The notes below the pieces were generated by a model, which was given only the letters and a program-made list of their open reading frames with translations, was not told the origin of the DNA and did not search any database. A stretch of DNA of 9,576 nucleotides from Thermoleophilia bacterium (GTDB taxonomy: Bacteria; Actinomycetota; Thermoleophilia; Gaiellales; SKUG01). How positions within the stretch are numbered: position 1 is the stretch's first letter; every line of letters begins with the position of its first letter. Shown in pieces: positions 1-5,215 of the stretch. Position numbers and translations under genes: made by a program. Where the stretch lies: NCBI GenBank assembly GCA_025964465.1, contig JAOPYS010000061.1, positions 1-9,576 on the forward strand, read 5' to 3'.

Positions 1-418
1 GCGACGCGGACCCGGCGTCGCCGGTCGAGCGCGTGGTGTCGCGGTAGCGCTTGCCACAGCCGAGCGCCTCGGGGCGCAGGGTCGCGGCCTCGTTCAGGCC
101 GATCACCGAGATCGTCGCCATCTTCTCCAGCGCCTCGACGTGTCGCTCCAGCTCGCCGGCCAGGTGACGCGCGTTGAGCAGGTCGTCGCCGGCGAGCTTC
201 GCCTCGCGCTCGCGCAGGAAGTCGGCGACCACCTTGTGGTCGGCCGCGATGGCCGTCGCGCGCGTCCGCGCGATGCGGCGGCGGTCGAGCGGGGTCGCCG
301 GGTCGGCGAGGAACTCCCACGCCTTGATGTACTCGGCGCGGGCGGCGGGCAGCAGGGCCTGCATCAACTCGCGCGGGTTGGCAGTGGTGGGGTCGAGCTG
401 CGCCGGGGCGTCATCCAT
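1..418 (-). CDS. Hypothetical helical protein, 3' end cut by window
   Basis: I do not recognise this protein. The minus-strand frame is open from the ATG at 418 to the window edge, giving 139 residues that begin MDDAPAQLDPTTANPRELMQ. The visible part is soluble, rich in Ala, Arg, Glu and Leu, and looks almost entirely alpha-helical. Residues about 18-40 and 60-100 could form amphipathic helices or a coiled coil. There is no signal peptide or membrane segment. Near the visible end, after a short hydrophobic stretch (ATISVIGLNEA), comes GCGKRYRD. This faintly recalls the end of SEC-C zinc motifs but has only one cysteine, so I do not call that domain. TAGGGT lies 7 nt before the ATG and GAGG lies closer, so the start could be leaderless or led. 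The gene follows the isochorismatase gene by 45 bp on the same strand, so read-through is possible. Confidence 0.7.
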   Translation of the reverse strand, partial: MDDAPAQLDPTTANPRELMQALLPAARAEYIKAWEFLADPATPLDRRRIARTRATAIAADHKVVADFLREREAKLAGDDLLNARHLAGELERHVEALEKMATISVIGLNEAATLRPEALGCGKRYRDTTRSTGDAGSAS

Positions 419-425
419 GCGCCTC

Positions 426-431
426 ACCCTA
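426..431 (-). promoter_or_regulatory. Possible -10 element TAGGGT before the partial hypothetical gene
   Basis: On the minus strand TAGGGT fits the TAnnnT -10 pattern and ends 7 nt before the ATG at 418, which would put the transcript start at or near the start codon. The GAGG that follows could instead act as a ribosome binding site on a transcript from the upstream isochorismatase gene. No good -35 was identified. Confidence 0.3.
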
Positions 432-463
432 CCGCGCGACCGCGCTGGGGCCCGCCACCGCCG

Positions 464-1021
464 TCAGGCCCCGAAGCTCGCGGAGCGCGTATCGACCGTG
501 CCCACCTCGCGCCCGGGGGAGCTCTCGTACTGCCAGTACAGGTTCGTGTGGGCGATCACCTGCTCAGGGGGCGGTGCGCCGTACTCGGACTGGTCCTCCG
601 TCGTGTGGGCGTCCGACACGAGCCACGTGTCGTAGCCGCGCACGAGGGCGCCGTGGAGGGTTCCCCGGATGCACTGGTCCGCCTGCGCACCGGCGATGAA
701 GAGGCGCCCCACTCCCAGCTCCGCAAGGACCTCCTCCAGCCGTGTCGCCTCGAACGAATCGCCGTACCCCTTGGCGACGACCGGCTCGTCGGCGCGAGGC
801 TCGAGCTCGGGGACGATCCGCCACGCGTCGCTGTCGCGCGGCAGGTGCGGCTCCTCCTCGTGCTGCACCCACACGACGGGCGTGCCGGCAGCTCGCGCCC
901 GGTCCACGAGCGTGGCGACGTTCGCAACCACCTGGTCGCGCGCATGCGCTTCGGCGACGACTCCCTCCTGCACGTCGATCACGAGCAGGGCCGAGTTGGG
1001 ACGGTCGGGGAAGGTGGACAT
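464..1021 (-). CDS. Isochorismatase-family cysteine hydrolase
   Basis: A cytoplasmic hydrolase of the isochorismatase/nicotinamidase superfamily, 185 aa, the usual length for single-domain members. The catalytic triad is visible: Asp16 in LLVIDVQEG, Lys84 in VVAKGYGDSF, and the nucleophile Cys117 in GAQADQCIRG. The family hydrolyses amides such as nicotinamide, ureido compounds or carbamates, or the vinyl ether of isochorismate. Substrate cannot be set from the sequence, and no menaquinone or siderophore genes are nearby. The gene starts 9 nt after the TetR stop codon; AGGGA overlaps that stop and sits 6 nt before the ATG, so it is very likely cotranscribed and translationally coupled with the regulator. 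The C-terminal tail (about residues 160-185) is polar and without motif. Family call is firm; function open. Confidence 0.93.
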   Translation of the reverse strand: MSTFPDRPNSALLVIDVQEGVVAEAHARDQVVANVATLVDRARAAGTPVVWVQHEEEPHLPRDSDAWRIVPELEPRADEPVVAKGYGDSFEATRLEEVLAELGVGRLFIAGAQADQCIRGTLHGALVRGYDTWLVSDAHTTEDQSEYGAPPPEQVIAHTNLYWQYESSPGREVGTVDTRSASFGA

Positions 1022-1030
1022 GCGCGGTCC

Positions 1031-1600
1031 CTACCCGTCGCGGCGTCGGGCGACCAATTCCACCAACACCGCGAATGCGGCCTCGGCTTCCCCGCCGCCG
1101 TCGTCGAGGTCGAGCGCGAAGCCGCGCAGCACGCCGATGACGACCTGCGCGAGCTCCGGCGCATCCGCGGCGAGCCGGGCGTCCGCTCGGAACACGTCCT
1201 CGAACAGCGGCCGCCACTCGGAGCCCAGGCGGGCGGCGAAGCGTCGCTCGTGCACCGGGCGAGCGCGTTCGCGCGCTGCCACGCCGGTGAAGAGCGCGAA
1301 GTACCGGCGCGTGTCCTCCCGGCAGAACCACGCCCACACCGAGCCCAGCACCGCGACGGCATCGGGGCCGGGAACGATCGCTTCCCGCGCAGCGGCGAGC
1401 TGCCATTCGCGCGCGACTTCCAGCGCGGCGCCGACCAACGCCTCGCGGGTGCCGAAGTGGTGGACCAGCATGCGTGCGCTGGCTCCCACCTCGGCGGCGA
1501 GATCCCGCAGCGAGGCGGCGTCGGTCCCGTCGAGGACGAATTGGGCCGCCACCCGTTCCGCCAGGTCGGATCGATGCGCCAGGTCCACGGTGCGTGCCAT
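1031..1600 (-). CDS. TetR-family transcriptional regulator
   Basis: A DNA-binding repressor of the TetR type, 189 aa. Residues 26-56 form the helix-turn-helix, with ASLRDLAAEVGASARMLVHHF as the recognisable core and the usual TREALV follow-on; HHF replaces the commoner YYHF/YRHF. Residues about 60-185 are an all-helical ligand-binding and dimerisation domain with no identifiable ligand. The start at 1600 has no Shine-Dalgarno sequence; TAGCAT lies 6 nt upstream, so the transcript may be leaderless. It diverges from the SnoaL-like gene and leads the isochorismatase gene. A perfect inverted repeat at 1616-1631 sits between this gene's predicted -35 and -10, consistent with autorepression. Effector unknown; likely a substrate of the linked enzymes (inference). 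Confidence 0.93.
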   Translation of the reverse strand: MARTVDLAHRSDLAERVAAQFVLDGTDAASLRDLAAEVGASARMLVHHFGTREALVGAALEVAREWQLAAAREAIVPGPDAVAVLGSVWAWFCREDTRRYFALFTGVAARERARPVHERRFAARLGSEWRPLFEDVFRADARLAADAPELAQVVIGVLRGFALDLDDGGGEAEAAFAVLVELVARRRDG

Positions 1601-1627
1601 GACGCCATGCTATCGTGTAACTATCGT
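1599..1627 (+). promoter_or_regulatory. Predicted promoter of the SnoaL-like gene
   Basis: ATGACG (1599-1604), a 17-bp spacer and TATCGT (1622-1627) give an acceptable sigma-70-type promoter with four of six matches in each hexamer. The transcript would start near 1634, just before GGAG at 1637-1640. The -10 lies inside the inverted repeat at 1616-1631, so a repressor bound there would block it. Confidence 0.45.
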
Positions 1628-1635
1628 TACATGAA
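1607..1635 (-). promoter_or_regulatory. Predicted promoter of tetR, leaderless
   Basis: On the minus strand TTCATG (1630-1635), a 17-bp spacer and TAGCAT (1607-1612) lie just before the tetR ATG, with 6 nt between the -10 and the start codon. This would place transcription initiation at the A of the ATG. The -35 is a weak match. The inverted repeat at 1616-1631 occupies nearly the whole spacer. Confidence 0.45.
1616..1631. promoter_or_regulatory. Perfect inverted repeat TGTAAC-N4-GTTACA, likely TetR operator
   Basis: TGTAAC TATC GTTACA is a perfect 6-bp inverted repeat around a 4-bp centre, AT-rich in a GC-rich background, in the only intergenic space between the divergent tetR and SnoaL genes. 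Size and symmetry suit a TetR dimer. It lies between the tetR -35 and -10 and covers the SnoaL -10, so one bound dimer could repress both. The heptamer CTATCGT also occurs twice, 11 bp apart (1610-1616 and 1621-1627), one helical turn. Confidence 0.7.
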
Positions 1636-1636
1636 T

Positions 1637-1640
1637 GGAG
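1637..1640 (+). promoter_or_regulatory. Ribosome binding site GGAG deciding the SnoaL start
   Basis: GGAG lies 5 nt before the ATG at 1646. An in-frame ATG at 1631 has no such site and overlaps the operator, so 1646 is preferred. Confidence 0.6.
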
Positions 1641-1645
1641 TCCGC

Positions 1646-2008
1646 ATGACCGATCGCACGCCGACCGAGCAGATCCACGCCCTGTACGCCGCGTTCAACC
1701 GCCGCGACAGCCCGTACGCGACCGAGCGCATGTCGCCCGACGTGACGTGGCCACGTGCCTTCAAGGGCGGGGTCGTGCGCGGGCCCGACGCCGTCCGCGC
1801 GTACTGGGAGGAGCAGTGGGCGGAGATCGATCCCCACGTGCTCCCGACGGGCATCGACCGCGCAGCGGACGGGCGGTTCGTCGTCCAGGTCCACCAGGTG
1901 GTGAAGGACCTCGCCGGCGCGGTCCTCGACGACGCCACGGTCGAGCACGTCTACACCTTCGACGGGGACACGATCGTCGCGATGGAGATCCAGCCGACAC
2001 GGCCGTGA
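1646..2008 (+). CDS. SnoaL/NTF2-like domain protein
   Basis: A 120-aa cone-shaped-barrel protein of the SnoaL/NTF2-like superfamily. It opens with a helix typical of the group (TEQIHALYAAFNRRD), followed by the usual G-x-V-x-G-x-DAVRAYW stretch (residues about 41-54), and a run of strands ending in DATVEHVYTFDGDTIVAMEI. Members are small cytoplasmic enzymes (isomerases, hydrolases, cyclases) or ligand-binding proteins; no specific catalytic residues can be assigned here. It is transcribed divergently from the tetR-isochorismatase pair across a shared operator, so it is probably controlled by that TetR and handles the same compound class (inference). The start is chosen by GGAG at 1637-1640. 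Its stop lies only 4 bp from the stop of the convergent GNAT gene. Confidence 0.85.
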   Translation: MTDRTPTEQIHALYAAFNRRDSPYATERMSPDVTWPRAFKGGVVRGPDAVRAYWEEQWAEIDPHVLPTGIDRAADGRFVVQVHQVVKDLAGAVLDDATVEHVYTFDGDTIVAMEIQPTRP

Positions 2009-2012
2009 GCGA

Positions 2013-2486
2013 TCACGCGGACCGGAGCGGCATCCGCAGCCGCGCACTCACCCCGAACGCGGTCTCCTCCACACCCGAGTGCTCGAAACCGCACGCCCCG
2101 TAGAACCCCGCCGCGTGCGAGTTGCCGATGACGTGCAGCGCCTGGGCGCCGTGCTCCTCCGCGTACCGGACCGCCCGGTCGACGAGCTGGCGACCCACGC
2201 CACCCCGCCACGACCGCGGCTCGACGAACAACCCGTCCAGCTCGGTGTCGCCGTCGGCCCGGTCCAGCACTGCAGCGAAACCCACGCGCACCCCCGCGTG
2301 TTCTGCCACGAACACCTGACCGGCGGCCAGCTGCGACGCGGGCAGGACGATCATGCCTGGGTCGGCCAGGATGGCTGCCCGGTCACCTTCGTTGGCGAGT
2401 GACGCCCGGCGCTGCAGCTCCTCCAGCGCGGCCTGCTCGCTCAGCTGGCCCAGCCTGATGCGCACCGACGCAGGCTCCGACGTCAC
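2013..2486 (-). CDS. GNAT-family N-acetyltransferase
   Basis: A 157-aa acetyltransferase transferring an acetyl group from acetyl-CoA to an unidentified amine. GNAT motif A is clear: strand LDGLFVEP (about residues 83-90), then SWRGGVGRQLV, the pyrophosphate-binding loop and helix. Motif B follows as ALHVIGNSHAAGFYGACGF with the conserved Tyr129 near the C-terminal end. Start choice is uncertain: GTG at 2486 gives VTSEPASVRIRLGQ, while GTG at 2465 has GGAG 9 nt upstream and gives 150 aa. The frame stays open as far as 2660, but that Arg-rich, low-complexity extension overlaps the divergent gene at 2623 and is unlikely to be translated. TAAGGT at 2546-2551 (minus) could be its -10. The residues upstream of motif A (AILADPGMIVLP, VFVAEHAGVRVGFAAVL) are typical GNAT strands. 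Confidence 0.88.
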   Translation of the reverse strand: MTSEPASVRIRLGQLSEQAALEELQRRASLANEGDRAAILADPGMIVLPASQLAAGQVFVAEHAGVRVGFAAVLDRADGDTELDGLFVEPRSWRGGVGRQLVDRAVRYAEEHGAQALHVIGNSHAAGFYGACGFEHSGVEETAFGVSARLRMPLRSA

Positions 2487-2622
2487 GAGCCGTCGATCGA
2501 CGCTGGTGAGGTGCTCGGTGCGTTCGCGGCAGACTCCACGTCTCCACCTTACCCGCGGTCGTCGCGCTCGTCGCGGCGCAGCGCAGGCCGCGCACGAACG
2601 GCGGAGCGGGTACACCGTCGCC

Positions 2623-3888
2623 ATGAGCGCACAGGAGTACGCCCACCCGCGCGACCTCACCGACTTCGTCCTGGAGCGGTGGCCGTGCGACGCGCCGGAC
2701 CCGGATCAGCTCCAGCGCCTCTACGCGACGTGCTACCAGGCCAGCCTGCTGAGTGAGGAGGGGCGGTCGATCACGTTCCGAGCCCTGCTTGCCGACCCGG
2801 ACAGCATCAGCGCGGAGGGCGGCCCGCCCCGCGAGCTCCACCGGCTCGACCTCGCCGCGCCCATCGACTTCACGCCGCGCGCGCTCCGGCGCCTGTCAGC
2901 GGCCGCCGACTTCCAGCGCACGCTCATCGGAGTGCACGCCGACGCGCACGGGGAGCTGCGCATCTGGGGCCTCATCGACCAAGGCGCACGCTGGCTGCAC
3001 GACGTGGTCGGCGGGCGTGGTGGCGGACCCGAGCTGCCACACCGACCGATCGTGCACGTCCTCGCACCCGGAAGCCTGGAGGCGCGCTGCGGCTGCGAGC
3101 TCGTGGGCCGGCTCGAGGGTGGACGACTCACCCGGTCGCGGTTCGACGTGTTCGACGCGAGCTGGCTGCACGCGGACTTCCGGACGCTGCAGGATGCGCT
3201 CAACGGCCGGCACGCGAAGGCGCGCGAGGCGGCCGCCCGGCGCGGAGAGACCTGGGCCGTCCCCGAACGCGAGCTGGCGCGGCTCATCGGCGAGCAGATG
3301 GTCAAGCGGGTCGTGGCGATCATGCGCCAGGGCCGCCACGGCGGCACGCTCCTCTTCGCCCCCGACGCGGCGCTCGACGGCACCGACGCGCACCTGGACA
3401 TCAAGTACCGGTTCGCCAAGACGCCCGCACGTGAACGTTTCAGCGGGCTGCTCGGCGAGATCCTCGACACGGTCGCCCCCCTGCACGCAGCCGCGGGGCG
3501 GTCGTCGATCTCGTGGGAGGACTTCCAGGGGCTGATGGACCAGCAGGTCGCGTGGCTCGACGAGTCCTGGTACGAGCTCGCCGGCCTGATCGCAGACCTC
3601 GCCTCCGTCGACGGTGCGGTCGTCCTCAACACGCACATGGACATCGTGGGCTTCGGGGCCGAGATCTCCGGTGAGCTGCCCGCCGTACCCGTCGTGCACC
3701 GCGCGCTCGACCTGGAGGGTGACGACCTGCGGGAGGAGCCCGCGACGCGCGAGGGGACGCGTCACCGCTCCGCCTACCGGTTCGTGAACACCATGCCGGG
3801 TGCACTGGGGATCGTCGTGTCGCAGGACGGCGGCGCCCGGTTCGTGACCCGCCGCGCCGAGCGGGTCGTCTACTGGGAGCACGAGTAG
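2623..3888 (+). CDS. DAC-like (diadenylate cyclase fold) protein with DACNV-type N-terminal sensor
   Basis: A 421-aa soluble protein. The C-terminal half (about 215-421) matches the DAC/DisA_N cyclase fold: strand GGTLLFAP (240-247), LDIKYRF (258-264), helix YELAGLIADLASV, then DGA (330-332) running into VVLNTHMDIVGFGAEI, GTRHRSA (378-384), and GALGIVVSQDGGARFV (393-408). DGA and RHR are the ATP-binding signatures of enzymes making c-di-AMP from two ATP. The N-terminal ~200 residues (SLLSEEGRSITFRALL; LIGVHADAHGELRIWGLID; FDVFDASWL) resemble the predicted sensor domain called DACNV. Two oddities: about 55 extra residues between LDIKYRF and the helix before DGA, and Ser400-Gln401 where DisA/CdaA have Ser-Glu. 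It may be an active cyclase, a different nucleotidyl cyclase, or an inactive nucleotide sensor. No membrane segment. Start: ATG at 2623, no good Shine-Dalgarno; TACACC lies 6 nt upstream. Appears monocistronic. Confidence 0.8.
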   Translation: MSAQEYAHPRDLTDFVLERWPCDAPDPDQLQRLYATCYQASLLSEEGRSITFRALLADPDSISAEGGPPRELHRLDLAAPIDFTPRALRRLSAAADFQRTLIGVHADAHGELRIWGLIDQGARWLHDVVGGRGGGPELPHRPIVHVLAPGSLEARCGCELVGRLEGGRLTRSRFDVFDASWLHADFRTLQDALNGRHAKAREAAARRGETWAVPERELARLIGEQMVKRVVAIMRQGRHGGTLLFAPDAALDGTDAHLDIKYRFAKTPARERFSGLLGEILDTVAPLHAAAGRSSISWEDFQGLMDQQVAWLDESWYELAGLIADLASVDGAVVLNTHMDIVGFGAEISGELPAVPVVHRALDLEGDDLREEPATREGTRHRSAYRFVNTMPGALGIVVSQDGGARFVTRRAERVVYWEHE

Positions 3889-3994
3889 CCGACGGAGCAC
3901 ATCCGATTCGTTCGCGGAACGGTCCGCGGCTCGACGAGGAGTAGTGTGGTCGCTGCGGCGGCGGCGCCGACGGCAGCCGCGTTCCCGCTCCATC

Positions 3995-3998
3995 GGAG
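3995..3998 (+). promoter_or_regulatory. Ribosome binding site GGAG deciding the collagen-like protein start
   Basis: GGAG ends 4 nt before the ATG at 4003, which opens directly into a signal peptide. A GTG at 3946 in the same frame would add 19 residues ahead of the signal peptide and has no such site. TAGTGT at 3942-3947 may be the -10, giving a leader of about 50 nt; no convincing -35 was seen. Confidence 0.6.
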
Positions 3999-4002
3999 CC
4001 CC

Positions 4003-4767
4003 ATGCGCATCTCGCGACACCTCAAGTTCGCCAACGTCACCTCGAGCCTCGCGCTGCTGGTGGCACTCGGGGGCGGTACGGCGTACGCCGCGACCCAGCT
4101 CACGGGCGCAGGCATCAAGGACGGCTCGGTGCAGTCGCGGGACCTCGCGAACGGCAGGCTGGGCGTGCGCGGCATCGACGTGCGAGACCGCTCCCTCGGC
4201 ACGATCGACCTGTCCAGGGCCGCCGTGACCGCACTGCGCGGCAAGCGGGGCGTGGCCGGCGTTGCGGGCACGACCGGCACGACCGGGGCGACCGGAGCCG
4301 CGGGACCCGGCGGCGCCGGGGGCACGGACGGCGGGACGGGCCCGATCGGCCCCGGGGGCGCATCCGGCGCCGTTGGCGCTCGTGGCTTCTCCGCGTGGGA
4401 CCCGATCCCGGCAGGCACGACCGTGACCGGCCCGTTCCTGTTCGACGGCCCCGGTGGGAGTGACATCGGGCACACGATCATGCTTCCGGGCTCAGCGACC
4501 ACGGCGCTGGCAGACACCACGATCAACTTCTCGGCGGCGGCGAGCGCGTTCATCGGAGACCCCGACGCCTCGTGCCTGGGCAGCGCTCCTGCTCCGACGG
4601 CGCCGACGGGCAAGGTCTGCCTGTACCTCAGCGGCACGCAGAACGTCGGTGCCGCCACCCTTGTCGGCTACGCGACACCGTCCTTGAAGAAGGCGGCATT
4701 CGTCATCGGCTGGACGGCTGCAGCCGGCGAGACGCAGGTCTGGGGCACATGGGCCTACACCGCGTGA
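4003..4767 (+). CDS. Secreted collagen-like (Gly-X-Y) protein
   Basis: A 254-aa exported protein. Residues 1-30 are a Sec signal peptide: basic MRISRHLKFA, hydrophobic SLALLVALGGG, and a cleavage region TAYAA near residue 29-30. Residues 31-78 contain short degenerate repeats (TGAGIKDGSVQSRDL, GIDVRDRSLGTIDL) like those preceding Gly-rich tracts in related proteins. Residues 80-130 are 17 uninterrupted Gly-X-Y triplets (GKR GVA GVA GTT ...), rich in Ala, Thr and Gly with few prolines. Residues 131-254 form a beta-rich domain with two cysteines (191, 206) that could form a disulfide, ending in QVWGTWAYTA. The role is probably structural or adhesive at the cell surface; no enzyme motif is seen. 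No sortase signal or membrane anchor, so it is likely released or wall-associated. This architecture is common in Thermoleophilia (recall). It ends 10 bp from the stop of convergent gloA. Confidence 0.85.
   Translation: MRISRHLKFANVTSSLALLVALGGGTAYAATQLTGAGIKDGSVQSRDLANGRLGVRGIDVRDRSLGTIDLSRAAVTALRGKRGVAGVAGTTGTTGATGAAGPGGAGGTDGGTGPIGPGGASGAVGARGFSAWDPIPAGTTVTGPFLFDGPGGSDIGHTIMLPGSATTALADTTINFSAAASAFIGDPDASCLGSAPAPTAPTGKVCLYLSGTQNVGAATLVGYATPSLKKAAFVIGWTAAAGETQVWGTWAYTA
4123..4392 (+). repeat. Low-complexity coding region including the Gly-X-Y triplet tract
   Basis: This part of the collagen-like gene encodes the degenerate pre-collagen repeats and then 17 Gly-X-Y triplets (the triplets span 4240-4392). 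At the DNA level it shows short imperfect repeats such as GGCACGACCGG and GACCGGGGCGACCGGAG, a likely site of slippage and length variation between strains. Confidence 0.6.
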
Positions 4768-4777
4768 CGCGCGGACC

Positions 4778-5158
4778 TCACGACTTCTCGATCAGCTCGA
4801 TCCGGTAGCCGTCGGGGTCGCGGACGAAGCACAGCAGCGATCCGCCCTCGCGCACGCGGTACGGCGGCTTCTCCGCCTCGATGCCCTGCTCGGCGAGCTC
4901 GGCGAGCGTGGCGGCGATGTCACCGGTGGTGACCGCGATGTGGCCGTACCCGGTGCCGAGCTCGTAGTCGGAGACGCCGTGGTTGTACGTCAGCTCGAGT
5001 CGGTCACCGTCGCCGGGCAGGCCCATGAAGACGTTGGTGGCGCTGTCGCCGATCGCCATCCGGCGACGCTCCTCGAAGCCGAGGGCGCGGTAGAAGGCGA
5101 CCGAGCGGTCGATCTCGCCGATGCGGTAACAGGTGTGGATCAGTTCGGGGGAAGCCAT
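4778..5158 (-). CDS. gloA: Lactoylglutathione lyase (glyoxalase I), VOC superfamily
   Basis: A 126-aa glyoxalase I converting the hemithioacetal of methylglyoxal and a thiol into the S-lactoyl thioester in the cytoplasm. All four metal ligands of the E. coli Ni-type enzyme have counterparts: His8 in LIHTCYRIGEIDRS, Glu55 in RLELTYN, His73 in GTGYGHIAV and Glu121 in DPDGYRIELIE. Two VOC beta-alpha-beta-beta-beta modules are evident (about 5-60 and 71-124). Length fits the short bacterial form. Actinobacteria generally lack glutathione, so the physiological thiol may be mycothiol or another compound (inference). Start: ATG at 5158; AGGG lies 8 nt upstream, and the same bases form TAGGGT 7 nt before the ATG, so a leaderless start is also possible. 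It diverges from the APH-type kinase gene with 57 bp between them. Confidence 0.93.
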   Translation of the reverse strand: MASPELIHTCYRIGEIDRSVAFYRALGFEERRRMAIGDSATNVFMGLPGDGDRLELTYNHGVSDYELGTGYGHIAVTTGDIAATLAELAEQGIEAEKPPYRVREGGSLLCFVRDPDGYRIELIEKS

Positions 5159-5165
5159 GGTGCGG

Positions 5166-5171
5166 ACCCTA
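5166..5171 (-). promoter_or_regulatory. TAGGGT before gloA: -10 element or ribosome binding site
   Basis: On the minus strand TAGGGT ends 7 nt before the gloA ATG. It fits a TAnnnT -10 for a leaderless transcript, and its AGGG also fits a Shine-Dalgarno sequence. The two readings exclude each other; sequence alone does not decide. Confidence 0.35.
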
Positions 5172-5203
5172 CGCGTTCGCGCGCCCGCGCACCGACCCCG
5201 GCG

Positions 5204-5209
5204 TATGCT
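5204..5209 (+). promoter_or_regulatory. -10 element TATGCT for a leaderless APH-type kinase transcript
   Basis: TATGCT matches the -10 consensus well and ends 6 nt before the ATG at 5216, so transcription should begin at or within a base or two of the start codon. No purine-rich ribosome site lies between. No clear -35 at 17 bp. Confidence 0.5.
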
Positions 5210-5215
5210 CGACGC

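Noticed and set aside
66..80. SEC-C zinc motif at the visible end of the first gene
   Set aside because: Only one cysteine is seen (GCGKRYRD) where the motif needs a C-x-C pair followed by C-C/H; the remaining sequence has none within the window.
447..472. GGGGCC/GGCCCC inverted repeat after the isochorismatase gene as a terminator
   Set aside because: One arm lies within the coding sequence end, the loop is about 14 nt, and no T-run follows; too weak to call.
140..1645. Long plus-strand open frame continuing in frame into the SnoaL gene, which would make a 622-aa protein
   Set aside because: It runs antisense through three better-supported minus-strand genes (hypothetical, isochorismatase, TetR), is rich in Arg, Gly, His and Ala without any motif, and the SnoaL gene has its own ribosome site and start.
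2491..2502. Perfect 12-bp palindrome CGTCGATCGACG upstream of the GNAT gene
   Set aside because: A 12-bp palindrome is expected a few times in 9.6 kb of GC-rich DNA, it has no matching partner site, and no regulator is adjacent. Kept only as a weak note.
2487..2660. N-terminal extension of the GNAT protein up to 2660
   Set aside because: The extension is Arg- and Cys-rich low complexity, overlaps the divergent DAC-like gene start, and GNAT folds begin near residue SVRIRLGQ.
4240..4392. CRISPR-like or tandem-repeat array
   Set aside because: The periodicity is 9 bp coding for Gly-X-Y triplets, with no spacer-repeat structure.
2896..4473. 525-residue minus-strand open frame through the DAC-like and collagen-like genes
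   Set aside because: No family motif, composition of a GC-rich shadow, and both plus-strand genes in the region have clear domain signatures.
3870..4658. Proline-rich minus-strand frame (PPGPIGPVPPS...) that looks like a wall protein
   Set aside because: It is the reverse complement of the Gly-X-Y tract, whose GGN codons read as CCN proline codons on the other strand.
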